DNA of 31,044 bases from DATKDU01 sp035512595 (GCA_035512595.1 DATKDU010000327.1:1-31044); one strand, 5' to 3'; positions 21,402 through 29,386 are shown, counted from the first letter of the stretch. The notes: a model not told the origin generated them from the sequence alone. A program made the numbers and translations.

Positions 21402-22352
21402 ATGGGTCGCGCGAAGATCACGATTGTGGGCGCTGGAAATGTGGGCGCAACCTGCGCTCACTGGTGCGCTGCCGCCGAACTGGGGGACATCGTCCTGGTG
21501 GACATCCCCGCCACCGAGAACATGCCCAAGGGGAAGGCGCTCGATCTCATGCAGTCGTCGCCGATTGTCGGCTTCGATTCAAACATCGTCGGCACGACCG
21601 AATACGGCCCGACCGCCGGCAGCGACGTGGTCGTGATCACCGCCGGCATTGCCCGCAAGCCGGGAATGAGCCGCGACGATCTGCTTTCGACCAACGCCAA
21701 AATCGTCAGCTCGGTCGCCGAGAACGTCAAAGTGACGAGCCCCAATGCGGTCGTGATCGTCGTCAGCAATCCGCTCGACGCGATGGTGCAGCGGGCCTGG
21801 CAAGTGACCGGCTTTCCACCGCAGCGCGTGATCGGCCAGGCGGGAGTCCTCGACACGGCCCGCTATCGCACGTTCCTGGCGATGGAGTTGGGCGTGAGCG
21901 TAGAAGATGTCACCGCGCTGCTCATGGGTGGACACGGCGATACGATGGTGCCGATGCCAAGCTGCACGAGCGTCGGCGGCATTCCGGTCCGCCGCTTGCT
22001 CTCCGAGGAAAAGCTAAACGCAATCGTCGATCGGGCCCGCAATGGCGGCGCGGAAATCGTTTCGCTGCTGAAAACGGGCAGCGCCTACTACGCACCGGCC
22101 GCCGCGACGGCCCAAATGGTCGCAGCGATTGTGAAGGACAAGAAGCGGCTGCTTCCGTGTGCCGCGTACTGCGACAAGGAGTATGGCGTCGGCGGATATT
22201 ACGTCGGCGTGCCGGTCGTCCTCGGGGCCAAAGGGGTTGAAAGGATTATCGAGCTCGACCTCGACGCCAGCGAGCAGGCGGCTTTTGCCAAGAGCGTGGA
22301 TGCCGTCAAGGGGCTCGTGAAGACGATGGGCGAGTTGATGGCCAAGGGCTGA
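21402..22352 (+). CDS. mdh: Malate dehydrogenase (LDH-like type)
   Basis: 316 residues from ATG 21402, with AAGGAG upstream; the frame is open further 5' but this start has the ribosome-binding site and opens directly into the Rossmann fold. It oxidises malate to oxaloacetate with NAD+ in the TCA cycle. NAD-binding GAGNVGATCA, the Asp of LVDIPATENMPKGKALDL, the malate-selecting substrate loop ARKPGMSRDDLL, SNPLDAM and the catalytic His in GGHGDTMVP are all present. Length and motifs fit the tetrameric LDH-like MDH group. The gene is monocistronic. Confidence 0.96.
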   Translation: MGRAKITIVGAGNVGATCAHWCAAAELGDIVLVDIPATENMPKGKALDLMQSSPIVGFDSNIVGTTEYGPTAGSDVVVITAGIARKPGMSRDDLLSTNAKIVSSVAENVKVTSPNAVVIVVSNPLDAMVQRAWQVTGFPPQRVIGQAGVLDTARYRTFLAMELGVSVEDVTALLMGGHGDTMVPMPSCTSVGGIPVRRLLSEEKLNAIVDRARNGGAEIVSLLKTGSAYYAPAAATAQMVAAIVKDKKRLLPCAAYCDKEYGVGGYYVGVPVVLGAKGVERIIELDLDASEQAAFAKSVDAVKGLVKTMGELMAKG

Positions 22353-22616
22353 GACGAGTGCTAGCATCCTTGCCGCGACGGGAATTCGCGGCGTTCCTGG
22401 AGCGTCAGTGGCAAGATGGATTCGCTGCTGACGAGTCACTGAGGTTGACAGAGCCTTTTCTCTGTCCTACAACTCCCCACGCTGGCTCCGGAAACATTCC
22501 AATGTCTCCGACGGCACGGTTCGAGGGGAATGTCGTTCCTCGCGTAGCAGGCCCAGACGATTGACCCAGTCTCTGCTGCCCGAGTTTCATCCCGTCGCTT
22601 TCTCCCGCCACAATTT

Positions 22617-23378
22617 ATGAATCGCATCTTCGCCGCGGTTGCTCCGGCCCCGCCCGCTTTCACTCGCCACGGCCCGCCCGACGTCAAAACATTCGCTCGC
22701 AGCGCTGTGGCGCATACGCTCCTGGCGCCGCTGCACTACGAACCCAACTACGCTTATCCGCTTGTCGTCTGGCTGCACGGCGACGGGGGGGATGAGTGCG
22801 AGCTGATGCAAGTCATGCCGCACATCAGCATGCGGAACTATGCCGCGGCCGGCGTGCGCGGCACGTGCGGCGGCACGGGCCGGCGCGGTTTCGGCTGGTC
22901 GCAGGGCGATGAAGCGATCCTGGCGGCTGAGGAGCGCGTGCTGGAAGCGGTTGCCGCCGCCGAGAGCAAATTCCACGTCCACCCGGACCGGATTTTCCTG
23001 GCCGGTTATCAGGATGGCGGGACGATGGCCTTCCGCTTGGCGCTCATGCAGCCGCAGCGATATGCCGGCGCCCTGTCGGTGGGCGGCGGATTTCCCAGCG
23101 GACGCATGCCGCTGGCGAATCTGAAGAGCCTCCGCGAGTTTCCGTTGTTCCTGGCCTTTTCGCGCGACTCGGAGATTTATACGACCGACGATGTGTGCCG
23201 CGAATTGCCGCTGATTTATTCCGCCGGGCTCAGGCTGGCGATCCGCCAGTATCCGTGCGGCGACGAGCTGACGACGCAGATGCTGCACGACATGGACGTG
23301 TGGATGATGGAGCACGTCACGGGGGTGGTCAGCGAATGCGACGAGGCATTCGTGCGGCCGCTGGGCGAGCTGAATTAG
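22617..23378 (+). CDS. Alpha/beta-hydrolase-fold protein lacking the catalytic Ser and His
   Basis: 253 residues. It resembles phospholipase/carboxylesterase-type alpha/beta-hydrolases: PLVVWLHGDGGDECELM (oxyanion-loop region), HPDRIFLAGYQDGGTMAFRL (nucleophile elbow) and FPLFLAFSRDSEIYTTDD (acid strand). At the elbow the expected GxSxG is GYQDG, with Gln132 in place of Ser. The acid Asp184 is present. At the expected His (usual GHEI) the sequence is GDEL, with Asp216. Two of three triad residues are therefore missing and classical esterase activity is unlikely. It may be a binding or scaffold protein, or use other chemistry. It ends about 100 bases before a REPIN-like element. Confidence 0.8.
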   Translation: MNRIFAAVAPAPPAFTRHGPPDVKTFARSAVAHTLLAPLHYEPNYAYPLVVWLHGDGGDECELMQVMPHISMRNYAAAGVRGTCGGTGRRGFGWSQGDEAILAAEERVLEAVAAAESKFHVHPDRIFLAGYQDGGTMAFRLALMQPQRYAGALSVGGGFPSGRMPLANLKSLREFPLFLAFSRDSEIYTTDDVCRELPLIYSAGLRLAIRQYPCGDELTTQMLHDMDVWMMEHVTGVVSECDEAFVRPLGELN

Positions 23379-23477
23379 ACGCGCGAAGCGCGGCATTTCT
23401 AGTAGCTGAAAGCGTTAGTCTTCGGCTGGTTCCCTCTCGCGGCATTTCGGCCCGGCGTGGTAAGATGGGCAGACGCC

Positions 23478-23534
23478 GTAGGACAGGTTTCCAACCTGTC
23501 CAGTTGCCTTGGACAGGTTGGAAACCTGTCCTAC
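23478..23534. repeat. REPIN-like element, family E copy 1
   Basis: GTAG, 8-bp stem GACAGGTT / AACCTGTC with loop TCC, a 9-base spacer, then the inverted hairpin with loop GGA, ending CTAC; 57 bp in total. Pairs with the second copy at 23740-23796, flanking a 62-codon gene. Confidence 0.9.
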
Positions 23535-23554
23535 CGTGTAGCAAGGAGGTGGCC

Positions 23555-23743
23555 ATGGCGAACATGCAGTGGTGGGATTGGGCCTTGCTGGCGATGGGCG
23601 CGTACGTCGCGGTCGTGACGCTGGCCAGGCTGATGCGCCGTCGCCGCGAGGAGCTCCTTGCGGAGTTGACGCAGCAAGCGTCTGCCGAGCAGGAGCGTAA
23701 GCGTCAGGAAGCGAAAAGGAAAAAGAAGAAGGCAGCAGCGTAG
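23555..23743 (+). CDS. Tiny membrane protein with Lys-rich tail
   Basis: 62 residues from ATG 23555, preceded by a near-perfect Shine-Dalgarno sequence (AAGGAGGT, 23543-23550), which supports translation. One hydrophobic segment (WWDWALLAMGAYVAVVTLA, about residues 6-24) is followed by RRRREELLAELTQQ and a Lys/Ala tail (KRKKKKAAA). A single-pass protein with a basic cytoplasmic tail is predicted; no family is recognised. It sits exactly between two 57-bp repeat elements, and its stop TAG is the first TAG of the second element. It may be a local conserved gene or a small protein carried along with the repeats. Confidence 0.65.
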   Translation: MANMQWWDWALLAMGAYVAVVTLARLMRRRREELLAELTQQASAEQERKRQEAKRKKKKAAA

Positions 23744-23796
23744 GACAGGTTTTCAACCTGTCCTATCACTTTGGACAGGTTGAAAACCTGTCCTAC
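23740..23796. repeat. REPIN-like element, family E copy 2
   Basis: Same 57-bp architecture as 23478-23534, but the loops are TTC and GAA instead of TCC and GGA. The changes in the two arms are complementary to each other. It supplies the stop of the tiny membrane-protein gene and ends 5 bases before the miaB ATG. Confidence 0.9.
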
Positions 23797-23801
23797 GTAA
23801 C

Positions 23802-25217
23802 ATGAAGCGACTCTACCTCGAAACCGTCGGCTGCCAGATGAACGTCCTGGACAGCGAAATGGTCGTGGCGTCGCTCCGCAAGGAAGGGTTCGACCTGGCC
23901 CGCGGCATCGACGAAGCCGACGTGCTGCTGTTCAACACCTGTTCGGTTCGCGAGCAGGCCGAGAATAAAACTTACAGCGCGCTGGGGCGGCTGCGGAGCT
24001 TCAAGAAGCAGCATCCGGAAAAGATCATCGGCGTGATGGGGTGCATGGCGCAGAAGGACCAGAAGCTGGTCTTCGAGCGGGCGCCCTACGTCGATCTGGT
24101 CGTCGGACCGGGGCAACTCAGGGAGATTCCGCGACTGCTGGAAAACGTCGCCGCCGGCAAAGGGCCGCAAATGGCGGTCGGCCTGGGTCGCAAAGACGGG
24201 CCGGCCGAAGAAATCCGCCGCAGCCACGAGACGTTCGACCCGCTGCGCGATCCGTCGATGCGGCCGACCCCCTTTCAGGCGTACCTGCGGATTCAGATTG
24301 GCTGCGACAAGTTCTGCACCTACTGCATCGTGCCGATGACCCGCGGACCGGAGCAGGGGCGGCCGCCAGCACAGATTATGGACGAAGCGAAAACCCTCGC
24401 CGACCAGGGGTGCAAGGAGATCACGCTCCTGGGGCAGACGGTCAACAGCTACAAGTTTCGCGACGGCGGCAAAACGACGCGGCTTTCGGATCTGCTCTAT
24501 GCCTTGCACGACATCGCCGGCATGGAGCGGCTGAAATTCGTCACCAATTACCCGAAGGACATGACGGACGACTTGCTCGATGCCGTCCGCGACTTGCCGA
24601 AATGCTCGCACTACCTGCACGTGCCGGCACAAAGCGGCAGCAATGACGTGCTGGCGCGTATGAAGCGCGGTTACACGGTGGAAGATTACCGCCAGATGAT
24701 GGGCCGCATCCGCGAGAAGCTGCCGGATGCCGCGGTGACCAGCGACTTCATCGTCGGCTTCTGCGGCGAGTCGGAAGAAGATTTTCAGAAGACGTATGCC
24801 CTCGTTGCCGAATGCCGCTTTAAGAATAGTTTCATCTTCAAGTACAGCGAGCGGCCGGGGACGAAGGGGGCGGAGCTGCTGGCGGACGATGTGCCGCACG
24901 AAGTGAAGAACCGGCGGAACAACGAGCTGCTCGAACTCCAGAACCGGATCAGCGAGCAGGACAATCAGCAGCTTCTCGGCCAGCGGGTGCAGGTGCTGGT
25001 GGAAGGCCCCAGCGACATGGCCCGGCGACACGGCGAAACCGAGGGGGACCTCGTGCAGCTCACCGGCCGCACGCCGTGCGACCGGATCGTCGTCTTCGAC
25101 GCTAGTCCGCGGCTCGTCGGCGAGCTGATCGACGTGGCGATTTACGACGTCGCGCCGCACACGCTGTTCGGGGCGGTGGTGACCGAGCACGTGGGGCCGG
25201 AGCTGGCCATTTTGTAG
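23802..25217 (+). CDS. miaB: tRNA-2-methylthio-N6-dimethylallyladenosine synthase MiaB
   Basis: 471 residues. This radical SAM methylthiotransferase converts i6A37 to ms2i6A37 in tRNAs. The N-terminal UPF0004 domain has its three cluster cysteines: C11 (TVGCQMN), C47 (FNTCSVRE) and C81 (VMGCMAQ). The radical SAM motif CxxxCxxC is GCDKFCTYC (C168, C172, C175). GQTVNSY, CSHYLHVPAQSGSNDVLARM and SDFIVGFCGESEEDF fit MiaB. A TRAM-type domain forms the last 65 residues (QRVQVLVEGPS...GRTPCDRIVVF). It could in principle be a relative such as RimO or MtaB, but NTCSVREQAENK and QIGCDKFCTYCIVP are MiaB-like. A repeat element directly precedes the ATG. Confidence 0.92.
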   Translation: MKRLYLETVGCQMNVLDSEMVVASLRKEGFDLARGIDEADVLLFNTCSVREQAENKTYSALGRLRSFKKQHPEKIIGVMGCMAQKDQKLVFERAPYVDLVVGPGQLREIPRLLENVAAGKGPQMAVGLGRKDGPAEEIRRSHETFDPLRDPSMRPTPFQAYLRIQIGCDKFCTYCIVPMTRGPEQGRPPAQIMDEAKTLADQGCKEITLLGQTVNSYKFRDGGKTTRLSDLLYALHDIAGMERLKFVTNYPKDMTDDLLDAVRDLPKCSHYLHVPAQSGSNDVLARMKRGYTVEDYRQMMGRIREKLPDAAVTSDFIVGFCGESEEDFQKTYALVAECRFKNSFIFKYSERPGTKGAELLADDVPHEVKNRRNNELLELQNRISEQDNQQLLGQRVQVLVEGPSDMARRHGETEGDLVQLTGRTPCDRIVVFDASPRLVGELIDVAIYDVAPHTLFGAVVTEHVGPELAIL

Positions 25218-25242
25218 CAGGCACTCCGCCGGCTTTCTTGCC

Positions 25243-27969
25243 ATGCCTCGTCAACTCGACCGAGGTCTGTCGCCCAGGCTGCTGCGGCAATTGGCATCGT
25301 CGCTGCACGCCGTTCGCACGGAGTTGAAAGTCAGCGACGAGATTCAGCATTCGTTGGCCGCAGACTTGCAGCGTGACCTGTCGGAGGGTGAGGCGGCCGA
25401 TGCGCTGGCCCAGGCCATCGTTTGCGGGTCGGCAATCGCCATCGCCTTTGCCGACGATTGGCGCAGGTGTCGCACATGGTTGCTGGAGCAGTCCGCGCCT
25501 TGGGAAAAATTCGCCCTCGAGCGAATTGGCTCAACGGATGACCCGCGATCCAGCGCCAGCTTCATGGACCTGACGCACCTCTACGAACATCTGCTCCGTC
25601 ACGATCAGCCCGACCGCCGCAAGCGGGCCGGGGTCTTTTATACGCCGCAGCCGATCGTGCGCTACATGCTGCGGCAAATGGACGGGCAGTTGCGGGAAGA
25701 GTTTTCGCTGCCGCAGGGATTGGCCGATGAGGCGACGTGGGGCGATGTTCGCCGGCAAGTGCCGTCGGCGACACTGCCGCGCGGGGCCAGCGATGCCGAT
25801 CCGTTCATCAAGCTGTTCGACCCGGCGGTTGGCACGGGAACGTTTCTGCTGGAAGCGGTTGAATTCATCCACACGTCGCTTGGAGAGCACTGGCGCAGCA
25901 AGGGGCTTGCTGACGAGGAGGTATCTCAGCGCTGGAACGACTACGTGCCGCGACAGCTCTTGCCGCGGTTGTGGGGAATGGAGCTGCTTGCCGCGCCGTG
26001 CTTCCTGGCCCGACTGAACATGGCCCTCAAGCTGGCCCAGACCGGTTATCGCTTCCAGTCGCCGGCGCGGCTGGAGATCCATCTGGGGAACACGCTCGCT
26101 GGGCCGCCGCTACCCTTGCTGGCGAGCGGGGGGCGTCAGCCCCCTGATGGCGGCGGGACAATCAGGGGGCTGACGCCCCCCGCTCGCCAAGCGGCGGCCT
26201 ACGATGTTCCCTTCACGGTCGTCCTTGGCAATCCGCCCTTTTCGTATCTCTCTGAGAACCAGAGCGACTGGATCACGTCGCTCGTCCGCGGCGAAAACGG
26301 CCACGCCGGTTACCTGCAGGCGGACGGCGAGAAGCTGGGGGAGAAGAAAACGTGGCTTCACGATGACTACGTCAAGTTCATCCGCTACGCACAGTGGCGG
26401 ATCGAAACGACCGGCTGCGGCATCGTGGCCCTGGTCACCAACCACGGCTACCTGACCAATGCCACATTTCGGATCATGCGGCAGCAACTGCGTAAGACCT
26501 TTCCGAGGGTCACGGTTGTCGATCTGCACGGCAATCGCAAGGCCCGCGAGGTCGCGCCCGACGGCAGCCGCGATGAGAACGTGTTCGGGCTCGATCAGGG
26601 GATCGCGATCGGCTTCTTTCGCCGGCCGCCGGGCGATTTAGCGCCAAGGGTCGAGCACGCCGAAATATGGGGAACCCGGGCGGCAAAGTTCGACAAGCTG
26701 GTAGGTCCCGTCTGCCGGGCGGGACCTGGCACGGCCAGCGGAACGGACAGGTCCCGCTCGGCAAGCGGGACCTACTTTGTGCCGGCCGCCCCTGACTTTC
26801 GTTTCACACCCGCAGCGGCCGAGATGTTTCGCGAATATGCTGCGGCCCCTTCGCTGACCGAGTTGTTTCCGCGGCATGCGACTGCGCCCGTCACCGCCCG
26901 CGATCACTTCGTGGTGGCGTTCACGCGGGCGGAACTCCACCAGCGGCTGGAGGCGTTTCGCGACCCGTCGATTCCCGACGACGAGATCCGCCGCCGTTAT
27001 TTCACCCGCACCCGATCGCCGCGCTACGCTCCCGGCGACACGCGCGGCTGGAAGCTCACGGCCGCCCGGCAAGTACTCGCCGCGCTCGGTGACTGGGAAT
27101 CCTTCCTTCAGCCGTGCCAGTACCGGCCTCTCGACTGGCGGTGGATCTTCTGGCACCCGGCGATGATCGATTGGCCGCGGCACGAAGTGACAAGTCACTT
27201 CGTCAGTCCAAAGACCAAAGTCCAAAGTCCAAAGTCGTTGAACCTATCTGACTTTGGACCTTGGACTGTGGACTTTGGACTTGCCCTCATCGCCCGTCGC
27301 CAGCTTCCCCCCTCCGAGCCTGGCAGCTATTTCTGGGCCACCACGGCCCTGACGCTCGACGGCATCATTCGCAACGACAATCGGGGAAGTGAATCGCTGT
27401 TTCCCGTCGCCATCGAAATGGTTGACAATGCCTGTTACGCCTACGCCTTGTTTCACTCGCCGATGTATCGCCAGCGGTATGCGGCGACATTACGGACCGG
27501 CTTTCCACGCGTGCTTCCGCCGCGCGACGCAGCCCTGACGGCGGTCCTGACGGAACTTGGTCGCCAACTCATTGTGCTGCACACCCGGCGGCCGCCGCAG
27601 TTCGATTTCCACGATGGTGGGCCGGCGTCTGCCGAAGCAGGCTGGTCCCACCGTGCAGTTCCGGCACAGCGGCTGCTCGTCACCGTCGCTCCGCGATTTC
27701 CGCAATATGGCAGCGGCCGAATCTGGCTTCGCGAAGACTATTGCCTCGCTGCCGCCGATGAAGCGACCTGGCAATTCCGTGTTGGCGCGCATCAGGTTGC
27801 TCGCAAGTGGCTCGCCGATCGCCGCGGCCGGCCGCTTACGGACGCCGACCTCGTGTGGTATGCCATCATTCTCGCTACGATCGTCCAAACCCGCGTCTTG
27901 TCCGTCGCCATCGACGCCGCGATCGAACGCCACGGCGGCTTTCCCGCGGCATTCCTCCCACAAGCCTGA
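25243..27969 (+). CDS. N6-adenine DNA methylase, type ISP-like, with in-frame repeats
   Basis: 908 residues. An adenine-N6 methyltransferase core is clear: FYTPQPIV (about 132-139), SAM-binding motif I DPAVGTGTF (193-201) and catalytic NPPF (330-333). The C-terminal half has a YRPLDWRWIFW segment typical of type ISP-like restriction-modification proteins and probably carries target recognition. No helicase or nuclease domain is seen, so it may be an orphan methylase or one part of a defence system; no partner gene is adjacent. Three repeats are translated in frame: family B at about 293-316, family A at 487-511 and a heptamer repeat at about 655-680. The stop codon lies in a family D repeat. 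None of these hits motif I or NPPF, so activity may be retained. Confidence 0.85.
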   Translation: MPRQLDRGLSPRLLRQLASSLHAVRTELKVSDEIQHSLAADLQRDLSEGEAADALAQAIVCGSAIAIAFADDWRRCRTWLLEQSAPWEKFALERIGSTDDPRSSASFMDLTHLYEHLLRHDQPDRRKRAGVFYTPQPIVRYMLRQMDGQLREEFSLPQGLADEATWGDVRRQVPSATLPRGASDADPFIKLFDPAVGTGTFLLEAVEFIHTSLGEHWRSKGLADEEVSQRWNDYVPRQLLPRLWGMELLAAPCFLARLNMALKLAQTGYRFQSPARLEIHLGNTLAGPPLPLLASGGRQPPDGGGTIRGLTPPARQAAAYDVPFTVVLGNPPFSYLSENQSDWITSLVRGENGHAGYLQADGEKLGEKKTWLHDDYVKFIRYAQWRIETTGCGIVALVTNHGYLTNATFRIMRQQLRKTFPRVTVVDLHGNRKAREVAPDGSRDENVFGLDQGIAIGFFRRPPGDLAPRVEHAEIWGTRAAKFDKLVGPVCRAGPGTASGTDRSRSASGTYFVPAAPDFRFTPAAAEMFREYAAAPSLTELFPRHATAPVTARDHFVVAFTRAELHQRLEAFRDPSIPDDEIRRRYFTRTRSPRYAPGDTRGWKLTAARQVLAALGDWESFLQPCQYRPLDWRWIFWHPAMIDWPRHEVTSHFVSPKTKVQSPKSLNLSDFGPWTVDFGLALIARRQLPPSEPGSYFWATTALTLDGIIRNDNRGSESLFPVAIEMVDNACYAYALFHSPMYRQRYAATLRTGFPRVLPPRDAALTAVLTELGRQLIVLHTRRPPQFDFHDGGPASAEAGWSHRAVPAQRLLVTVAPRFPQYGSGRIWLREDYCLAAADEATWQFRVGAHQVARKWLADRRGRPLTDADLVWYAIILATIVQTRVLSVAIDAAIERHGGFPAAFLPQA
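26121..26188. repeat. Inverted repeat family B copy 2 inside the DNA methylase gene
   Basis: 28-base arms 26121-26148 and 26161-26188, identical to those at 2893-2972, with a 12-base spacer. Read in frame as GGRQPPDGGGTIRGLTPPAR, between motif I and NPPF. Confidence 0.92.
26701..26775. repeat. REPIN-like element, family A copy 3 inside the DNA methylase gene
   Basis: Left arm 26701-26726 (GTAGGTCCCGTC, loop TGCCG; one stem mismatch), 23-base interior, right arm 26750-26775 ending CTAC. Total 75 bp, exactly 25 codons, starting on a codon boundary. Confidence 0.92.
27205..27281. repeat. Heptamer inverted repeat (AGTCCAA units) inside the DNA methylase gene
   Basis: AGTCCAA AGACCAA AGTCCAA AGTCCAA AGTC, a short spacer, then inverted degenerate units to 27281. 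An additional palindrome (CGAAGTGA-CAAG-TCACTTCG, 27183-27202) abuts it on the left. Read in frame. Confidence 0.88.
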
Positions 27970-28038
27970 AGCGCAAGCGAAGGAAAGCTATCCACTCGCC
28001 AAACGGCCGTTTCCTTCGCTGGCGCTTCAGGCTTGTGG
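27958..28038. repeat. Inverted repeat family D copy 2 at the methylase 3' end
   Basis: 29-base arms 27958-27986 and 28010-28038 (core CCTGAAGCGCAAGCGAAGG) with one mismatch. The methylase stop TGA (27967-27969) lies inside the left arm. Confidence 0.85.
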
Positions 28039-28148
28039 TCTCTACCTCTCTCCAGCTCCCAAAGCGGGCTACACTATCCAGTCGGGCTCCACATTATCGC
28101 CATCCCATCCGCCCGACCATGCACCCTCGCTACTCCCCGGATCGCGAC

Positions 28149-29345
28149 ATGCTCAAGTTCGACAAACGGATCGGCATCCTCACCGCCGGCGGCGACTGCC
28201 CGGGACTGAATGCTGTCATTCGCGGCGTGGTCAAGAGCGCCAACACCCACGGCTACGACGTCGTCGGCTTTCTCAAGGGGTACGAAGGGCTCGTCGATCC
28301 GGTCAGCTACATCCCGCTGACGCACAAGAATACGGCCGGCATCTTGAGCCAAGGAGGCACGATCCTCGGCTCGACGAACAAGGGGCGCTTTGCCGCCACC
28401 GTGGGGGTGAATGACCGGTGTGAAGTTGATCCGGAGTTGATTGCCGGCGTGAAGACCACGGTCGAGCAGCTCAACCTGAGCGGCATCATCTGCGCCGGCG
28501 GCGACGGTTCGCTCGCGGTCGCCCAGCAATTTCACGAGCAGGGCATTCCGGTCGTCGGCGTCCCGAAAACGATTGACAACGACCTGTCGAGCACGGCGTT
28601 CACGTTCGGCTTCTTCAGCGCCGTGTTTTGCGCGACCGACGCGCTGGATCGGCTGCACACCACGGCCGCCAGCCACGAACGGGTGATGGTGCTGGAGGTG
28701 ATGGGTCGGCACGCGGGCTGGATCGCGCTCTACGCGGGGATTGCCGGCGGCGGGGACGTGATCCTCATCCCGGAGATTCCCTGGACGTTCGACAACGTCT
28801 GCCAGGCGATCCTCAAGCGCGAGCAGCGGGGGAAGCACTTCACGCTCGTCGTCGTGGCCGAAGGGGCGGCACTCCCCAGCGGCGAGCTGGTGTGCGAAAC
28901 GAGCAAGGAGCGAAAGCAGGTCAAGCTCGGCGGGATCGGCAACGTGGTGGCCAAGGAGATCGAGAAGCGGACCGGCAAGGAGACGCGGGTGGTCGTGCTG
29001 GGGCATTTGCAGCGCGGCGGAGCGCCGACCACGTTCGACCGCGTGCTGGCGACGCAGTTTGGGGCCCATGCGGTGCGGCTGGTGATCGAGCAGAAGTTCG
29101 GCCAGATGGTGACCTACTGGCCGCCGAACATGGAAAGCGTGCCGATCATCGACGCGATCAAGCTCGATACGGTCTGCCCGACCTGCTCCGCCGTGCAAGC
29201 GGCCCGGGCCTTGGGCGTCAGCTTCGGAGACTCGGTTTCCGAGCTCCCCTTTCGTCCCGCCGCAGCCGCCAAGAGCGAGGACCAAGTCCAGGCGGGCAAC
29301 GGGGAAACGCATCCGCGGCCTGCGAAGACGAAAGCGGGGAAGTAG
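28149..29345 (+). CDS. pfkA: 6-phosphofructokinase (group III type)
   Basis: 398 residues from ATG 28149; ATG 28119 is an in-frame alternative and neither has a strong ribosome-binding site. It phosphorylates fructose 6-phosphate in glycolysis. Motifs: GILTAGGDCPGLNAVIRG (phosphoryl-donor loop), CAGGDGSLAVAQQ, the catalytic PKTIDNDL, VMVLEVMGRHAGWIAL (fructose 6-phosphate site), VVVAEGA and GHLQRGGAPTTFDR. The residue after GGD is Gly, as in ATP-dependent enzymes, while the position before TIDND is Lys, as in PPi-dependent and group III enzymes. The donor therefore cannot be decided with certainty; ATP is favoured. The last 30 residues are a Lys/Ala/Pro-rich tail. Confidence 0.92.
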   Translation: MLKFDKRIGILTAGGDCPGLNAVIRGVVKSANTHGYDVVGFLKGYEGLVDPVSYIPLTHKNTAGILSQGGTILGSTNKGRFAATVGVNDRCEVDPELIAGVKTTVEQLNLSGIICAGGDGSLAVAQQFHEQGIPVVGVPKTIDNDLSSTAFTFGFFSAVFCATDALDRLHTTAASHERVMVLEVMGRHAGWIALYAGIAGGGDVILIPEIPWTFDNVCQAILKREQRGKHFTLVVVAEGAALPSGELVCETSKERKQVKLGGIGNVVAKEIEKRTGKETRVVVLGHLQRGGAPTTFDRVLATQFGAHAVRLVIEQKFGQMVTYWPPNMESVPIIDAIKLDTVCPTCSAVQAARALGVSFGDSVSELPFRPAAAAKSEDQVQAGNGETHPRPAKTKAGK

Positions 29346-29352
29346 AACGGAT

Positions 29353-29366
29353 TTCAATCCGCTCCG
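29353..29366. repeat. Small palindrome between convergent pfkA and toxin genes
   Basis: CGGATT-TC-AATCCG, a 6-bp stem in the 41-base gap between convergent genes. It may act as a weak bidirectional terminator or be a single repeat arm. Confidence 0.35.
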
Positions 29367-29386
29367 CCGTGTTTTTGCTGCGGCCG

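Noticed and set aside
22353..22616. Possible small gene between mdh and the hydrolase
   Set aside because: Short frames of 60-80 codons exist on both strands but none has a ribosome-binding site, signal or recognisable sequence.
23195..23743. Longer frame (182 codons) ending with the tiny membrane protein
   Set aside because: It overlaps the hydrolase gene and reads through a repeat; the internal ATG at 23555 has a near-perfect Shine-Dalgarno sequence.
25243..27969. DNA methylase as part of a larger defence island (BREX, DISARM or a full restriction system)
   Set aside because: No helicase, nuclease, specificity or phosphatase genes are adjacent; neighbours are miaB and pfkA.
1329..28038. 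Repeats considered as CRISPR arrays
   Set aside because: The repeats are inverted pairs or 7-base tandems, with no regular direct repeats of 25-40 bases, no unique spacers of constant length and no cas genes.
27807..28148. Upstream extension of the phosphofructokinase frame
   Set aside because: It overlaps the methylase 3' end and a repeat, and precedes the conserved PFK N-terminus.
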